Made by a program: the position numbers and the translations under genes. From assembly GCF_000430805.1 (NCBI RefSeq), contig NZ_AUMS01000014.1, positions 1 through 64,000 of the forward strand: a stretch of DNA of 64,000 nucleotides, in the 5' to 3' direction. The notes beneath the pieces are model-generated. The model did no database searches, was not told the DNA's origin, and was given only the letters and a program-made list of their open reading frames with translations. Of this stretch, positions 1 through 8,927 are shown piece after piece (the stretch's first letter is position 1; every line of letters starts with the position of its first letter). The stretch comes from Chitinilyticum aquatile DSM 21506 (GTDB lineage Bacteria > Pseudomonadota > Gammaproteobacteria > Burkholderiales > Chitinibacteraceae).

Positions 1-1
1 C

Positions 2-629
<628 letters not shown>

Positions 630-652
630 TTAATAAGGAATAGTAATTTTTT

Positions 653-684
653 AAAAACCCCTTGGGCCGGGGTTTCTTTTTTTG
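653..684. terminator. Rho-independent terminator, bidirectional
   Basis: A 7-bp stem AAACCCC/GGGGTTT (655-661 with 669-675) is followed by a T-run on the plus strand and preceded by an A-rich tract that gives a T-run on the minus strand. It separates the IS remnant from metF. Confidence 0.6.
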
Positions 685-786
685 TGTGCGATGAATGGCG
701 CTAACGTAATGCTGAACAAGCTTCATGATGAATGAAGTCGCGCGGTGTTACGATTGAGGCTGAATTTCATTCATGCCAATGCCGCC

Positions 787-1623
787 ATGACCACTTCCCG
801 TCCGCCGATCAGTTTCGAGTTTTTTCCTGCCAAGACACCCGAAGGTGCTGCGCGTCTGCGCACCACCTGCCAGCAGCTGGCGCAGTTTCGGCCCGAGTTT
901 TTTTCGGTGACCTTCGGTGCAGGCGGTTCGACGCAGGATGGCACGCTGGCTGCCGTACTCGACATTCGCGCTGCCGGCCATGCTGCAGCACCGCATCTGT
1001 CCTGCATCGGTGCGACACGGGATGGCATCCGCGCGCTGGTGCAGAACTACAAGGATCACGGCATTCGCCACATCGTGGCGCTGCGCGGAGACATTCCGTC
1101 CGGCATGGTCGAGATGGGCGATTTCCGCTATGCCAATGAACTGGTGAGTTTTCTGCGCGCGGAGTTCGGCGATTGGTTCCACATCGAGGTGGCCGCCTAT
1201 CCCGAGTTTCACCCGCAGGCACCGAGCGCCGAGGCCGACATCCGCAATTTCGTGAACAAGGTGAACGCGGGCGCGAACGCGGCAATCACGCAGTATTTCT
1301 TCAATGCCGATGCCTATTTCCGCTTTGTCGACGCGGTGACCGCTCGCGGCGTGAGTATCCCCGTCGTTCCCGGCATCATGCCGATCCAGAATTTCAGCCA
1401 GCTCGCGCGTTTTTCCGAAATGTGCGGGGCCGAAATTCCGCGCTGGCTGCGCCTGCGCCTGCAGGCCATGGGTGATGACGTGGCGTCGATCCGCGCCTTC
1501 GGACTGGATGTGGTGACCGAATTGTCTGACCGCCTGCTGGCCGGCGGCGCACCGGGATTGCATTTCTACACGCTGAACTCGGCCGGTGCAGTCAGCACCA
1601 TTTGCCAGCGCCTGGGCTATTGA
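787..1623 (+). CDS. metF: 5,10-methylenetetrahydrofolate reductase
   Basis: A 278-residue cytosolic flavoenzyme that reduces 5,10-methylene-THF to 5-methyl-THF for methionine synthesis. The N-terminus has the family signature SFEFFPAKTPEG and FFSVTFGAGGS; later blocks are ALRGD, EVAAYPEFHP, ITQYFFNADAYFRF and VPGIMPI, in the usual order of the (beta/alpha)8 barrel. Length fits the short bacterial MetF. I chose MTTSRPP as the start because family homology begins there; an in-frame ATG at 745 would add 14 residues without similarity. No strong Shine-Dalgarno is visible. It stands alone, and a palindromic element begins two bases after its stop codon. Confidence 0.95.
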   Translation: MTTSRPPISFEFFPAKTPEGAARLRTTCQQLAQFRPEFFSVTFGAGGSTQDGTLAAVLDIRAAGHAAAPHLSCIGATRDGIRALVQNYKDHGIRHIVALRGDIPSGMVEMGDFRYANELVSFLRAEFGDWFHIEVAAYPEFHPQAPSAEADIRNFVNKVNAGANAAITQYFFNADAYFRFVDAVTARGVSIPVVPGIMPIQNFSQLARFSEMCGAEIPRWLRLRLQAMGDDVASIRAFGLDVVTELSDRLLAGGAPGLHFYTLNSAGAVSTICQRLGY

Positions 1624-1624
1624 T

Positions 1625-1673
1625 GGGTATACAGCTGCAGCCTTTTCCATAAAAGGGCTGTGGAAATATACGG
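1625..1673. repeat. 48-49 bp palindromic element, copy A
   Basis: Starts GGGTAT and ends ATACGG; inner arms GCAGCCTTTT and AAAAGGGCTG pair around a short CCAT loop. It begins two bases after the metF stop and lies between the convergent metF and tetR genes, where it may also act as a terminator-like hairpin. Confidence 0.85.
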
Positions 1674-1694
1674 TGAGTGGTTCAGTTGAGTGGT

Positions 1695-2300
1695 TCAGCT
1701 TTCCACGATCTGCCTGATCGTGCGCTGCAGAACCGCCAGCACCGCATCGCGTTCCAGGCGGTGGCTGGTCAAACCGCGCAAACCCAGCCCCTGGAACAGG
1801 GCACAGATAGCCTCGACCCGGGCGCGCACTTCAGCGGGAGACAGGGGCGGCAAACCGCTGCGTGCCTTGCGGATCACTTCGTCGCCCAGCGCATCCAGCG
1901 CGCGGTCGGATTCGCTCAGCAGGGTCGCGACACGCGGGTTGCGACGTGCTTCGGCGAGCATTTCGAGGTGCAGCGCCATATTGTCGCCATCCAGGCTGTC
2001 ATCCAGCCCGCTGCCGGCATGTTCGACCATCGCGTCGATGGTGTTTTCTGCGGCAATCAGCATTTCCAGCAGGCTGCGGATTTTTTCCTGCTCGGCAGCG
2101 ACAAAGGCCGCGATGATCGCTTCCTTGTTTTCGAAGTAGTGGTAGATGTGGCCGACACTCATGCCGGCTGCGCGTGCAATGTTGGCCATGCTGGCGCCGT
2201 GAAACCCAGACTGGCGGAAGCACTGCGCGGCGGCGCACAGTACCTGGTTGCGGCGGGTTTCGGCCCGGCAGGGCTCACTACAGGATTTTTCGCTGGTCAT
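1695..2300 (-). CDS. TetR/AcrR-family transcriptional repressor
   Basis: A 201-residue protein with an N-terminal TetR helix-turn-helix at about residues 20-65 (RNQVLCAAAQCFRQSGFHGA, then IARAAGMSVGHIYHYFENKE) and an all-helical ligand-binding domain behind it. It is divergent from the RND efflux operon and a perfect 18-bp palindrome lies between them, the standard arrangement of a local efflux repressor that also controls itself. The chosen start is MTSEKS; an in-frame ATG 51 bases upstream (MKEISRL) is possible. The inducer cannot be read from sequence. Confidence 0.9.
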   Translation of the reverse strand: MTSEKSCSEPCRAETRRNQVLCAAAQCFRQSGFHGASMANIARAAGMSVGHIYHYFENKEAIIAAFVAAEQEKIRSLLEMLIAAENTIDAMVEHAGSGLDDSLDGDNMALHLEMLAEARRNPRVATLLSESDRALDALGDEVIRKARSGLPPLSPAEVRARVEAICALFQGLGLRGLTSHRLERDAVLAVLQRTIRQIVES

Positions 2301-2384
2301 TTTGCTTTGCACACAGATTTGATTGTCATGCAATCGTGATATTTCCTTCATTGTACCCGCTTGTTTCGCATCGACAAAATACAT

Positions 2385-2402
2385 AGAATGAACGTTCATT
2401 CT
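2385..2402. promoter_or_regulatory. Palindromic TetR-type operator
   Basis: AGAATGAACGTTCATTCT is a perfect 18-bp inverted repeat midway between the divergent tetR gene (start 2300) and the efflux adaptor (start 2458). Its position and symmetry fit an operator for the neighbouring TetR repressor. Binding is inferred. Confidence 0.7.
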
Positions 2403-2457
2403 AATTCTTGCCGGTAGCCGTGTGGCTGCCGGAGCAATGACCGAGAGAAAACAGACC

Positions 2458-3675
2458 ATGACATTCAAACAAGGGATCATCCCGCTGGCGCTAATGCTGG
2501 CATTGGGCGTGACGCTGGCGGGGTGCGGCGGTGGCCAGGGCGGCATGCCGCCGCAGGGGCCGGCCGACGTCGGCGTGGTGACGCTGAGCACGGTCAGCGT
2601 GCCGATCGAGCGCGAGCTGCCGGGGCGCGCCACTCCCTACCGCGTGGCCGAAATCCGCCCGCAAGTCGGCGGCATCGTACAGAAGCGCCTGTTTGCCGAG
2701 GGTGGCGAGGTCAAGGCGGGCGAGCTGCTCTACCAGATCAACCCCGAGGTGTATCAGGCTGCATTCGACAGTGCCAAGGCCACGCTGGCCAAAGCGGAAG
2801 CCAATCTGATGACGCTGAAGCTGAAGGCCGAGCGCTACAAGGAGCTGGTTGCAATCAACGGCGTGAGCAAACAGGAGCACGACGATGCGCAGGCCGCCTG
2901 GCTGCAGGCGCAGGCCGATGTGGCGGCCGCTAAGGCTGCGCTGGAAAGTGCGCGCATCAATCTGGCGTATAGCCGCATCACGTCGCCGATTGCCGGTGTG
3001 ATTGGAAAGTCGTCAGTTACCGAGGGTGCGCTGCTGGCAGTGGGCCAGGTTGCGCCGCTGGCTACCGTGCAGCAGCTTGATCCAATCTATGTCGACATCA
3101 GCCAGTCCAGCGCCGAGCTGCTGCGCCTGAAGCGCGAATTTGGCCAGCAGGCCGGCAAGGCCGGCATTCCGGTCCAGATCGTACTGGAAGACGGCAGCGT
3201 GCACGCTCAGCCGGGCAAGCTGGAATTCACCGACGTGACGGTCGATGCCGGCACGGGCGCGGTCAGCCTGCGCGTGCTGGTGCCCAATCCCAAACATGAC
3301 CTGCTGCCGGGCATGTTCGTGCGCGCACGGCTGCAGCAGGCCGAGGTGAAGGATGCGCTGCTCGTGCCGCAACAGGCAGTAAGCCGCACGCCCAAGGGCG
3401 AGGCTACCGTGATGGTGGTCGGCAGCGGCGACAAGGCCGAAGCCCGCGTGGTGGAGGCCAGCCGCACGGTGGGCAACCAGTGGCTGGTCAGCAAGGGGCT
3501 GGCTGCCGGCGACCGCGTGATTGTCGAGGGCTTGCAAAAAGTGCAGCCGGGTATGCCTGTGAAGCCCTCTGCTGCAAATACCTTGCCGGCAGTACCTACT
3601 GGTGTATCTGGGGCGTCTTCCCCGGCTTCGGCCCCGTCCGCGGCGTCTGCTGCGTCGGCATCGGCCGTCAAATAA
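2458..3675 (+). CDS. RND efflux periplasmic adaptor lipoprotein (AcrA/MexA type)
   Basis: A 405-residue membrane fusion protein linking an inner-membrane RND pump to an outer-membrane channel. The signal peptide ends in the lipobox LAGC with Cys23, so the mature protein should be lipid-anchored. Then come the barrel-sandwich half (RPQVGGIVQKRLFAEGGEVKAGE), a coiled-coil hairpin (about 95-160), the second lipoyl half (ITSPIAGVIGKS) and the beta-barrel and membrane-proximal domains. The C-terminus is an Ala/Ser/Pro-rich tail not conserved in the family. ATG 2458 follows a GAGAG box; MTERK at 2437 is a weaker alternative. First gene of a three-gene operon. A shortened palindrome-like motif (3549-3582) sits near its 3' end. 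Confidence 0.93.
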   Translation: MTFKQGIIPLALMLALGVTLAGCGGGQGGMPPQGPADVGVVTLSTVSVPIERELPGRATPYRVAEIRPQVGGIVQKRLFAEGGEVKAGELLYQINPEVYQAAFDSAKATLAKAEANLMTLKLKAERYKELVAINGVSKQEHDDAQAAWLQAQADVAAAKAALESARINLAYSRITSPIAGVIGKSSVTEGALLAVGQVAPLATVQQLDPIYVDISQSSAELLRLKREFGQQAGKAGIPVQIVLEDGSVHAQPGKLEFTDVTVDAGTGAVSLRVLVPNPKHDLLPGMFVRARLQQAEVKDALLVPQQAVSRTPKGEATVMVVGSGDKAEARVVEASRTVGNQWLVSKGLAAGDRVIVEGLQKVQPGMPVKPSAANTLPAVPTGVSGASSPASAPSAASAASASAVK

Positions 3676-3687
3676 GGAGCAGGATCA

Positions 3688-6600
3688 ATGGCACGTTTTT
3701 TCATTGACCGGCCCATTTTCGCCTGGGTGATCGCGCTGATCATCATGCTGGGCGGTCTGCTGGCCATCCGTGGCCTGCCGGTCGAGCAGTATCCGGCCGT
3801 CGCGCCGCCGGCGGTCACCATCCAGGCCTTCTATCCGGGTGCTTCCGCGCAGACGGTGGAAGATTCGGTGACGCAGATCATCGAACAGAAAATGAAGGGT
3901 ATCGACGGGCTGCGCTACATCAGCTCGAGCAGCGACCAGAACGGCAGCGTCAGCATCACGCTGAGCTTTGAGGCGGGCACCGATCCGGACATCGCGCAGG
4001 TGCAGGTGCAGAACAAGCTGCAGCTCGCCATGCCGCAGTTGCCGCAGGAAGTGCAGGCACAGGGCATCAGCGTGTCGAAATCGTCGGCCAGCTTCCTGAT
4101 GGTGCTGGGTTTCGTGTCGGAAGACGGCAGCATGGACAAGACCGATCTGGCCGATTATGTCGCTGCCAATGTGCAGGACCAGATCAGCCGCGTGCAGGGC
4201 GTCGGCGACGTGCAGCTCTTTGGGGCGCAGTACGCCATGCGCATCTGGCTGGACCCGGAAAAGCTCAGCCACTACCAGCTCACCACGCTGGACGTGATCC
4301 ACGCTGTGCAGGCGCAGAACGCGCAGGTGTCCGGCGGTCAGGTCGGCGGTGCACCCTCCGTACCCGGTCAGCGCATGAACGCGGCGATCATTGCACAGAC
4401 GCGTCTGCAGTCGGTCGAGCAGTTCGAGCGCATTCTGCTCAAAACCAACGCTGCCGGCGGCCAGGTGCGCCTGTCCGACGTGGCACGGGTTGAGCTGGGT
4501 GCGGAAAGCTATGACGTCGACAGCCGCTTCAACGGCAAGCCGGCCACCGGTCTGGCCGTAAAGCTCGCCACCGGCGCCAATGCGCTGGCAACGGCCGAGG
4601 CCGTGCGTACCAAGATGGCCGAAATGCAGCCTTACTTCCCCAAGGCCATGCAGGTGGTCTACCCGTATGACACCACGCCCTTCGTGAAGATCTCGATCGA
4701 GGAAGTGGTGAAAACACTGGTGGAAGCCATGGTGCTGGTGTTCCTGGTGATGTACCTCTTCCTGCAGAATTTCCGTGCCACGCTGATCCCGACGATTGCC
4801 GTACCAGTGGTGCTGCTGGGAACGTTTGGCGTGATGGCGGCGCTGGGTTTCTCGATCAACACGCTGACGATGTTCGGCATGGTGCTCGCCATCGGTCTGC
4901 TGGTGGATGATGCGATCGTCGTCGTCGAAAACGTCGAGCGCGTGATGAGCGAGGAAGGGCTCTCGCCCAGGGAGGCCACGCGCAAGTCCATGGACCAGAT
5001 TACCGGCGCGCTGATCGGGATTGCGCTGGTGCTGGCCGCCGTTTTCGTGCCGATGGCCTTCTTTGGCGGCTCGACCGGCGTGATCTATCGCCAGTTCTCG
5101 GTCACCGTGGTGTCGGCGATGCTCTTGTCGGTCGTCGTGGCGCTGACATTGTCGCCCGCGCTGTGCGCGACGCTGCTCAAGCCCATTGAAAAGGGCCACA
5201 GCTATGGCGAGAAGGGCTTCTTCGGCTGGTTCAACAAGATGTTCGACCGTGGCAACCAGCGCTACCAGAATGTGGTCAGCCGCTGGCTGGCGAAAAGCGG
5301 CCGCTACATGGTCGTGTATCTGGTGATCGTGATCGCGATGGGCGCGCTGTTTGTGCGCATGCCGACGTCCTTCCTGCCGGAAGAAGACCAGGGCATCCTG
5401 TTCTCGATGGTGACGCTGCCGCCGGGCAGCACGCAGGAACAGACCGTGGCCGTGCTGAAGAAGGTGGAAGACCACTTTCTGAAGGATGAAGCCAAGTCCG
5501 TGAACTCGATCTTTACCGTGGCCGGCTTCAGTTTCGGTGGCAGCGGGCAGAATGCAGGTATCGGCTTCGTTCAGCTCAAGCACTGGGACGAGCGCAAGTC
5601 GCCCGACCAGCATGTCGGCGCGATTACCGGCCGTGCCTGGGGCGCCTTCAGCCAGATCAAGGAGGCGATGGTGTTTGCCTTTGCCCCGCCGGCGATTGTC
5701 GAGCTGGGCAATGCTTCCGGCTTCGAACTGCAGCTGCAGGATCGCGGCGGTGTCGGGCATGCGAAGCTGATGGAAGCGCGCAATATGTTGCTGGGGATGG
5801 CCGCGCAGGATCCGAACCTGATGGGTGTGCGCCCGAACGGCCAAGATGATTCGCCGCAGCTGCGCCTGCACATCGACCAGGAAAAGGCCACGGCGCTGGG
5901 CGTGTCGCTGTCCGACATCAACCAGACGCTGTCCACGGCCTGGGGCTCGGCCTATGTGAACGATTTTGTCGATCGCGGCCGCGTGAAGAAGGTGTATCTG
6001 CAGGGCGAGGCCGCCAGTCGCATGGCGCCGGAAGACCTGAACGACTGGCAGGTGCGCAATGCCAGCGGCCAGATGGTGCCCTTCTCCGCCTTTGCCAGCA
6101 CCAGCTGGGAATACGGCTCGCCGCTCTTGAACCGCTACAACAGCGTACCCTCGGTCAACATCCAGGGTTCGGCCGCGCCGGGCAAGAGCTCGGGCGATGC
6201 GATGGCGGCGATGGAGGCGCTGATCGCCAAGCTGCCGCCGGGCATCGGCTTTGAATGGACTGGGCTGTCGCTGGAAGAACGTGAATCGGGTGCGCAGGCA
6301 CCGGCACTTTACGCACTGTCGCTGCTGATCGTCTTCCTGTGTCTGGCCGCGCTGTATGAAAGCTGGTCGATTCCGTTTGCGGTGATGCTGGTCGTGCCGC
6401 TGGGCGTGATCGGTGCCCTGCTGGCGGCGACCGGGCGAGGTCTGTCGAACGACGTGTACTTCCAGGTCGGCTTGCTGACCACCATCGGTCTGGCGACGAA
6501 AAACGCCATTCTGATCGTCGAATTCGCCAAGGATCTGCACGAAAAAGGACAGGACCTGATGAGTGCGACGCTGGACGCGATCCGCATGCGCCTGCGCCCC

Positions 6601-6825
6601 ATCCTGATGACCTCGCTGGCTTTCGCCTTCGGCGTCTTGCCGCTGGCACTGAGCACTGGTGCTGGTTCGGGTAGCCAGAACGCCATCGGTACCGGCGTAC
6701 TGGGCGGCATGATCAGTGCCACCGTGCTGGGTATTTTCTTTGTCCCGGTGTTCTTTGTCCGCGTGCGCCGCCGCTTCAGCGGCAAGCGCCATGAGCAGGA
6801 CACGAACAGCCATGGGCAGGAGTAA
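3688..6825 (+). CDS. RND multidrug efflux transporter, inner membrane (AcrB/MexB, HAE1 family)
   Basis: A 1045-residue proton antiporter that exports drugs across the envelope as a trimer. It begins with the typical [20 protein letters not shown], has two large periplasmic loops and 12 predicted membrane helices. Proton-relay residues are present: the Asp pair in [18 protein letters not shown] (helix 4) and the Lys in [15 protein letters not shown] (helix 10). The length matches AcrB (1049). It starts 12 bases after the adaptor gene with AGGAGCAGGATCA upstream. Substrates cannot be predicted; the HAE1 sequence type suggests hydrophobic and amphiphilic compounds. Confidence 0.96.
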   Translation: MARFFIDRPIFAWVIALIIMLGGLLAIRGLPVEQYPAVAPPAVTIQAFYPGASAQTVEDSVTQIIEQKMKGIDGLRYISSSSDQNGSVSITLSFEAGTDPDIAQVQVQNKLQLAMPQLPQEVQAQGISVSKSSASFLMVLGFVSEDGSMDKTDLADYVAANVQDQISRVQGVGDVQLFGAQYAMRIWLDPEKLSHYQLTTLDVIHAVQAQNAQVSGGQVGGAPSVPGQRMNAAIIAQTRLQSVEQFERILLKTNAAGGQVRLSDVARVELGAESYDVDSRFNGKPATGLAVKLATGANALATAEAVRTKMAEMQPYFPKAMQVVYPYDTTPFVKISIEEVVKTLVEAMVLVFLVMYLFLQNFRATLIPTIAVPVVLLGTFGVMAALGFSINTLTMFGMVLAIGLLVDDAIVVVENVERVMSEEGLSPREATRKSMDQITGALIGIALVLAAVFVPMAFFGGSTGVIYRQFSVTVVSAMLLSVVVALTLSPALCATLLKPIEKGHSYGEKGFFGWFNKMFDRGNQRYQNVVSRWLAKSGRYMVVYLVIVIAMGALFVRMPTSFLPEEDQGILFSMVTLPPGSTQEQTVAVLKKVEDHFLKDEAKSVNSIFTVAGFSFGGSGQNAGIGFVQLKHWDERKSPDQHVGAITGRAWGAFSQIKEAMVFAFAPPAIVELGNASGFELQLQDRGGVGHAKLMEARNMLLGMAAQDPNLMGVRPNGQDDSPQLRLHIDQEKATALGVSLSDINQTLSTAWGSAYVNDFVDRGRVKKVYLQGEAASRMAPEDLNDWQVRNASGQMVPFSAFASTSWEYGSPLLNRYNSVPSVNIQGSAAPGKSSGDAMAAMEALIAKLPPGIGFEWTGLSLEERESGAQAPALYALSLLIVFLCLAALYESWSIPFAVMLVVPLGVIGALLAATGRGLSNDVYFQVGLLTTIGLATKNAILIVEFAKDLHEKGQDLMSATLDAIRMRLRPILMTSLAFAFGVLPLALSTGAGSGSQNAIGTGVLGGMISATVLGIFFVPVFFVRVRRRFSGKRHEQDTNSHGQE

Positions 6826-6829
6826 CAAG

Positions 6830-8260
6830 ATGCATTATTTCATGATTCGCAGCAGCGCCGCCGCCGTGGTGCTGGCGCTGCTCGGCGGTTGCGCAAACCT
6901 GGCTCCGGATTACCGGCAGCCGGATGCGCCGGTGCCGGCTACGCTGGGCAATGCCGATGGGTATGCCGGTAAAGCCATTGATAGTAAATGGTCGCAGGAC
7001 AATACCCTGGAGGATCAGCGCTGGCGCCAAGTATTCACCGACCCGGCCCTGCAGGCAGTGATTGCGCAGGCGCTGGCCAACAACCGCGACTGGCGCATGG
7101 CGATGCTGAATGTCGAGAAGGCGCGCGCGCAGTACCAGGTTGTGGATTCCGCGCGCATGCCATCGATCAACGCCACCGGTAGCGGTACGCACCAGCGCAC
7201 GCCGGGAACGCTCACGGACAATGGCGCGGCGCGCATCGGCCATCAGTATGCTGCCGGCGTGGGAATCAGCAGTTTCGAGCTGGATTTCTTTGGCCGCGTG
7301 CAGAACCTGTCCGAGGCCGCATTCCGCGACTACATGGCTACGACCGAGGCCAGACAGAGTGCTCGCCTTAGCCTGATCGCCAATGTGGCCAACGGCTGGT
7401 ATGCACTCGCCGCTGCGCAGCAGAAGCTTGCGGTGGCACGCGCCACGCTGGCCAGCCGCCAGGAAACCCAGCAGCTGATCGAGCGGCGGCTGGCCGCCGG
7501 CGTTGCCGGCGAGCTGGAGCTGCGTGAGGCACAGACGCAGACCGAAACGGCTGCCGTGGATGTGGCGCGTTACCTCAGCCAGGTTCAGCAGTCCCGCAAT
7601 GCCCTGCAACTGCTGGCCGGCTCGCCGGTGGATGTTGCCAGCCTGCCCGATGGCTGGCAGGGCGCAGCAGTGCCGGGCGTACCGGCGATTCCGGCTGATC
7701 TGCCTTCATCGGCATTGTTGCAGCGCCCCGATGTGAAGCAGGCCGAACAGCAACTGCGTGCGGCCGATGCCAATATCGGTGCCGCCCGCGCTGCCTTCTT
7801 CCCCTCCATTACGCTGACTGCGAATGCGGGAGCGGCCAGTACGCAGCTCAACCAGCTCTTCAAGGGCGGCAGCGGCACCTGGCTGTTCGCGCCGCAGATC
7901 AATCTGCCGATCTTTGATGGCGGACGCAATCAGGCCAATCTTGATGCGGCGAAGGTTGATCGCGAGCTGGCGGTCGCAGGCTACGAGAAAGCCATCCAGA
8001 GCGGTTTCCGCGAAGTGGCCGATGGCCTGGCGCAATTGCAGGGCGATGCCGACCAGCTCGCCGCGCAATCGCGTGTACTGGCCGCCAGCCAGCAGGCGCT
8101 GAAGCTGGCCGATGCGCGCTACCAGAAGGGCGTGGCCGGCTATCTGGACGTGCTGCTCGCACAGCGCAGTTATTACGGAGCGCAGCTGGTGCAGATCGAC
8201 CTGCAGCAGGAGCAGGCAGCCAACCAGATCAGTCTCTACAAGGCGCTGGCGCTGTACTGA
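6830..8260 (+). CDS. Outer-membrane efflux lipoprotein (OprM/NodT type)
   Basis: A 476-residue outer-membrane channel, third member of the efflux operon. It has a signal peptide with lipobox LLGGC, then LAPDYRQPDAPVPA and two repeats of the OEP domain; AQSRVLAASQQALKLADARYQKGVAGYLDVLLAQRSYYGAQ is a typical second-repeat helix region in the family, here only summarised by its ends AQSRVL and RSYYGAQ. The start ATG 6830 lies 4 bases after the pump's stop and has AGGAG seven bases upstream. Unusually, codons 44-59 coincide with a copy of the 49-bp palindromic element in the variable linker before the first OEP repeat. Confidence 0.92.
   Translation: MHYFMIRSSAAAVVLALLGGCANLAPDYRQPDAPVPATLGNADGYAGKAIDSKWSQDNTLEDQRWRQVFTDPALQAVIAQALANNRDWRMAMLNVEKARAQYQVVDSARMPSINATGSGTHQRTPGTLTDNGAARIGHQYAAGVGISSFELDFFGRVQNLSEAAFRDYMATTEARQSARLSLIANVANGWYALAAAQQKLAVARATLASRQETQQLIERRLAAGVAGELELREAQTQTETAAVDVARYLSQVQQSRNALQLLAGSPVDVASLPDGWQGAAVPGVPAIPADLPSSALLQRPDVKQAEQQLRAADANIGAARAAFFPSITLTANAGAASTQLNQLFKGGSGTWLFAPQINLPIFDGGRNQANLDAAKVDRELAVAGYEKAIQSGFREVADGLAQLQGDADQLAAQSRVLAASQQALKLADARYQKGVAGYLDVLLAQRSYYGAQLVQIDLQQEQAANQISLYKALALY
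6959..7007. repeat. 48-49 bp palindromic element, copy P (inside an efflux gene)
   Basis: Starts GGGTAT, ends ATACCC, inner arms GCCATT and AAATGG. It lies entirely inside the outer-membrane efflux gene, is read without a stop (GYAGKAIDSKWSQDNT), and falls in the poorly conserved linker after the lipid anchor. Confidence 0.8.
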
Positions 8261-8277
8261 TCGCACTGGCACTGTCA

Positions 8278-8313
8278 ATGCAAAACGGGTGGCTGCGGCC
8301 ACCCGTTTTGCAT
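8278..8313. terminator. Strong bidirectional terminator
   Basis: A perfect 15-bp stem (8278-8292 with 8299-8313, ATGCAAAACGGGTGG and its complement) with a 6-base loop between the convergent efflux operon and the oxygenase gene. The AAAAC/GTTTT part gives U-rich 3' ends on both strands. Confidence 0.8.
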
Positions 8314-8330
8314 TCATCCCTCTGCCGGTA

Positions 8331-8927
8331 TCACCGCCGGCGGTACCAGCCGGTGAGCGACAGGCGCTCGCGCTGCGCCGGGATGACCTCGTGCTCAAAG
8401 CGGTTCGACAGAAACGTGACCAGCGTGCCGCCGGCGGGCTGCACGTCCACCTGGCGGCCGTCATCCAGATAAATGCGCAGCTGGCCGCCGTCGCTTTCCT
8501 GCCAGTCGGGCGGGTTCAGATACAGCACGACGGTGACGACGCGGGTGTCCTGCTGGCGATGCTGGTCGAGGTGGCGCTGGTAGAAGCCGCCGGGCGGGTA
8601 GGCGGCGAAGTGCAGCTCCAGCTCGTTGAGACCCAGGTAAAGCTCACGGTTGAGCTGCTGCTGGTAGCCGGCAAAGCGCTGCATCACGAAGGCCAGCTCG
8701 GGATCAAGATTGTCCACCCACAGCACATCGTCGCGGCGGATGTCGTCACTGACCGTCTGGCCGGTGGCGCGGCCGATGCCGGCACGGTGGAAATCGTTGC
8801 GGCGGCGGGCGCTGATCGCCGCCAGTTGCGCGACTTCATCGGCAGAGAGGAAGCCGCGCACTTCGGCCCAGCCATCACTGGCCAAGGCGTCAATCATGGC
8901 GGGGAAATCGGGGCCGTTGACGATCAT
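8331..8927 (-). CDS. 2OG-Fe(II) oxygenase (prolyl 4-hydroxylase / SM-20-like)
   Basis: A 198-residue double-stranded beta-helix oxygenase. Iron ligands are visible as His119-x-Asp121 in YQRHLDQH and His179 in NRFEHEVIP; Arg188, nine residues later, is placed to bind 2-oxoglutarate. LYLNPPDWQESDGGQLRIY is typical of SM-20/P4H proteins. The target is unknown; bacterial relatives modify proteins such as EF-Tu, but nothing here shows the substrate. The start MIVNGPDF overlaps the stop of the upstream gcr-like gene by 4 bases (ATGA), so the two are translationally coupled. Confidence 0.88.
   Translation of the reverse strand: MIVNGPDFPAMIDALASDGWAEVRGFLSADEVAQLAAISARRRNDFHRAGIGRATGQTVSDDIRRDDVLWVDNLDPELAFVMQRFAGYQQQLNRELYLGLNELELHFAAYPPGGFYQRHLDQHRQQDTRVVTVVLYLNPPDWQESDGGQLRIYLDDGRQVDVQPAGGTLVTFLSNRFEHEVIPAQRERLSLTGWYRRR

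Noticed and set aside
3549-3582. A 34-bp GGGTAT...ATACC segment with AAGCCCT in the adaptor gene
   Set aside because: It could be an internally deleted copy, but it is short and lies in low-complexity coding sequence.
3685-6828. A 1047-residue open frame antisense to the RND pump
   Set aside because: Shadow frame of GC-rich coding DNA; very rich in His, Arg and Gln and without any recognisable motif.
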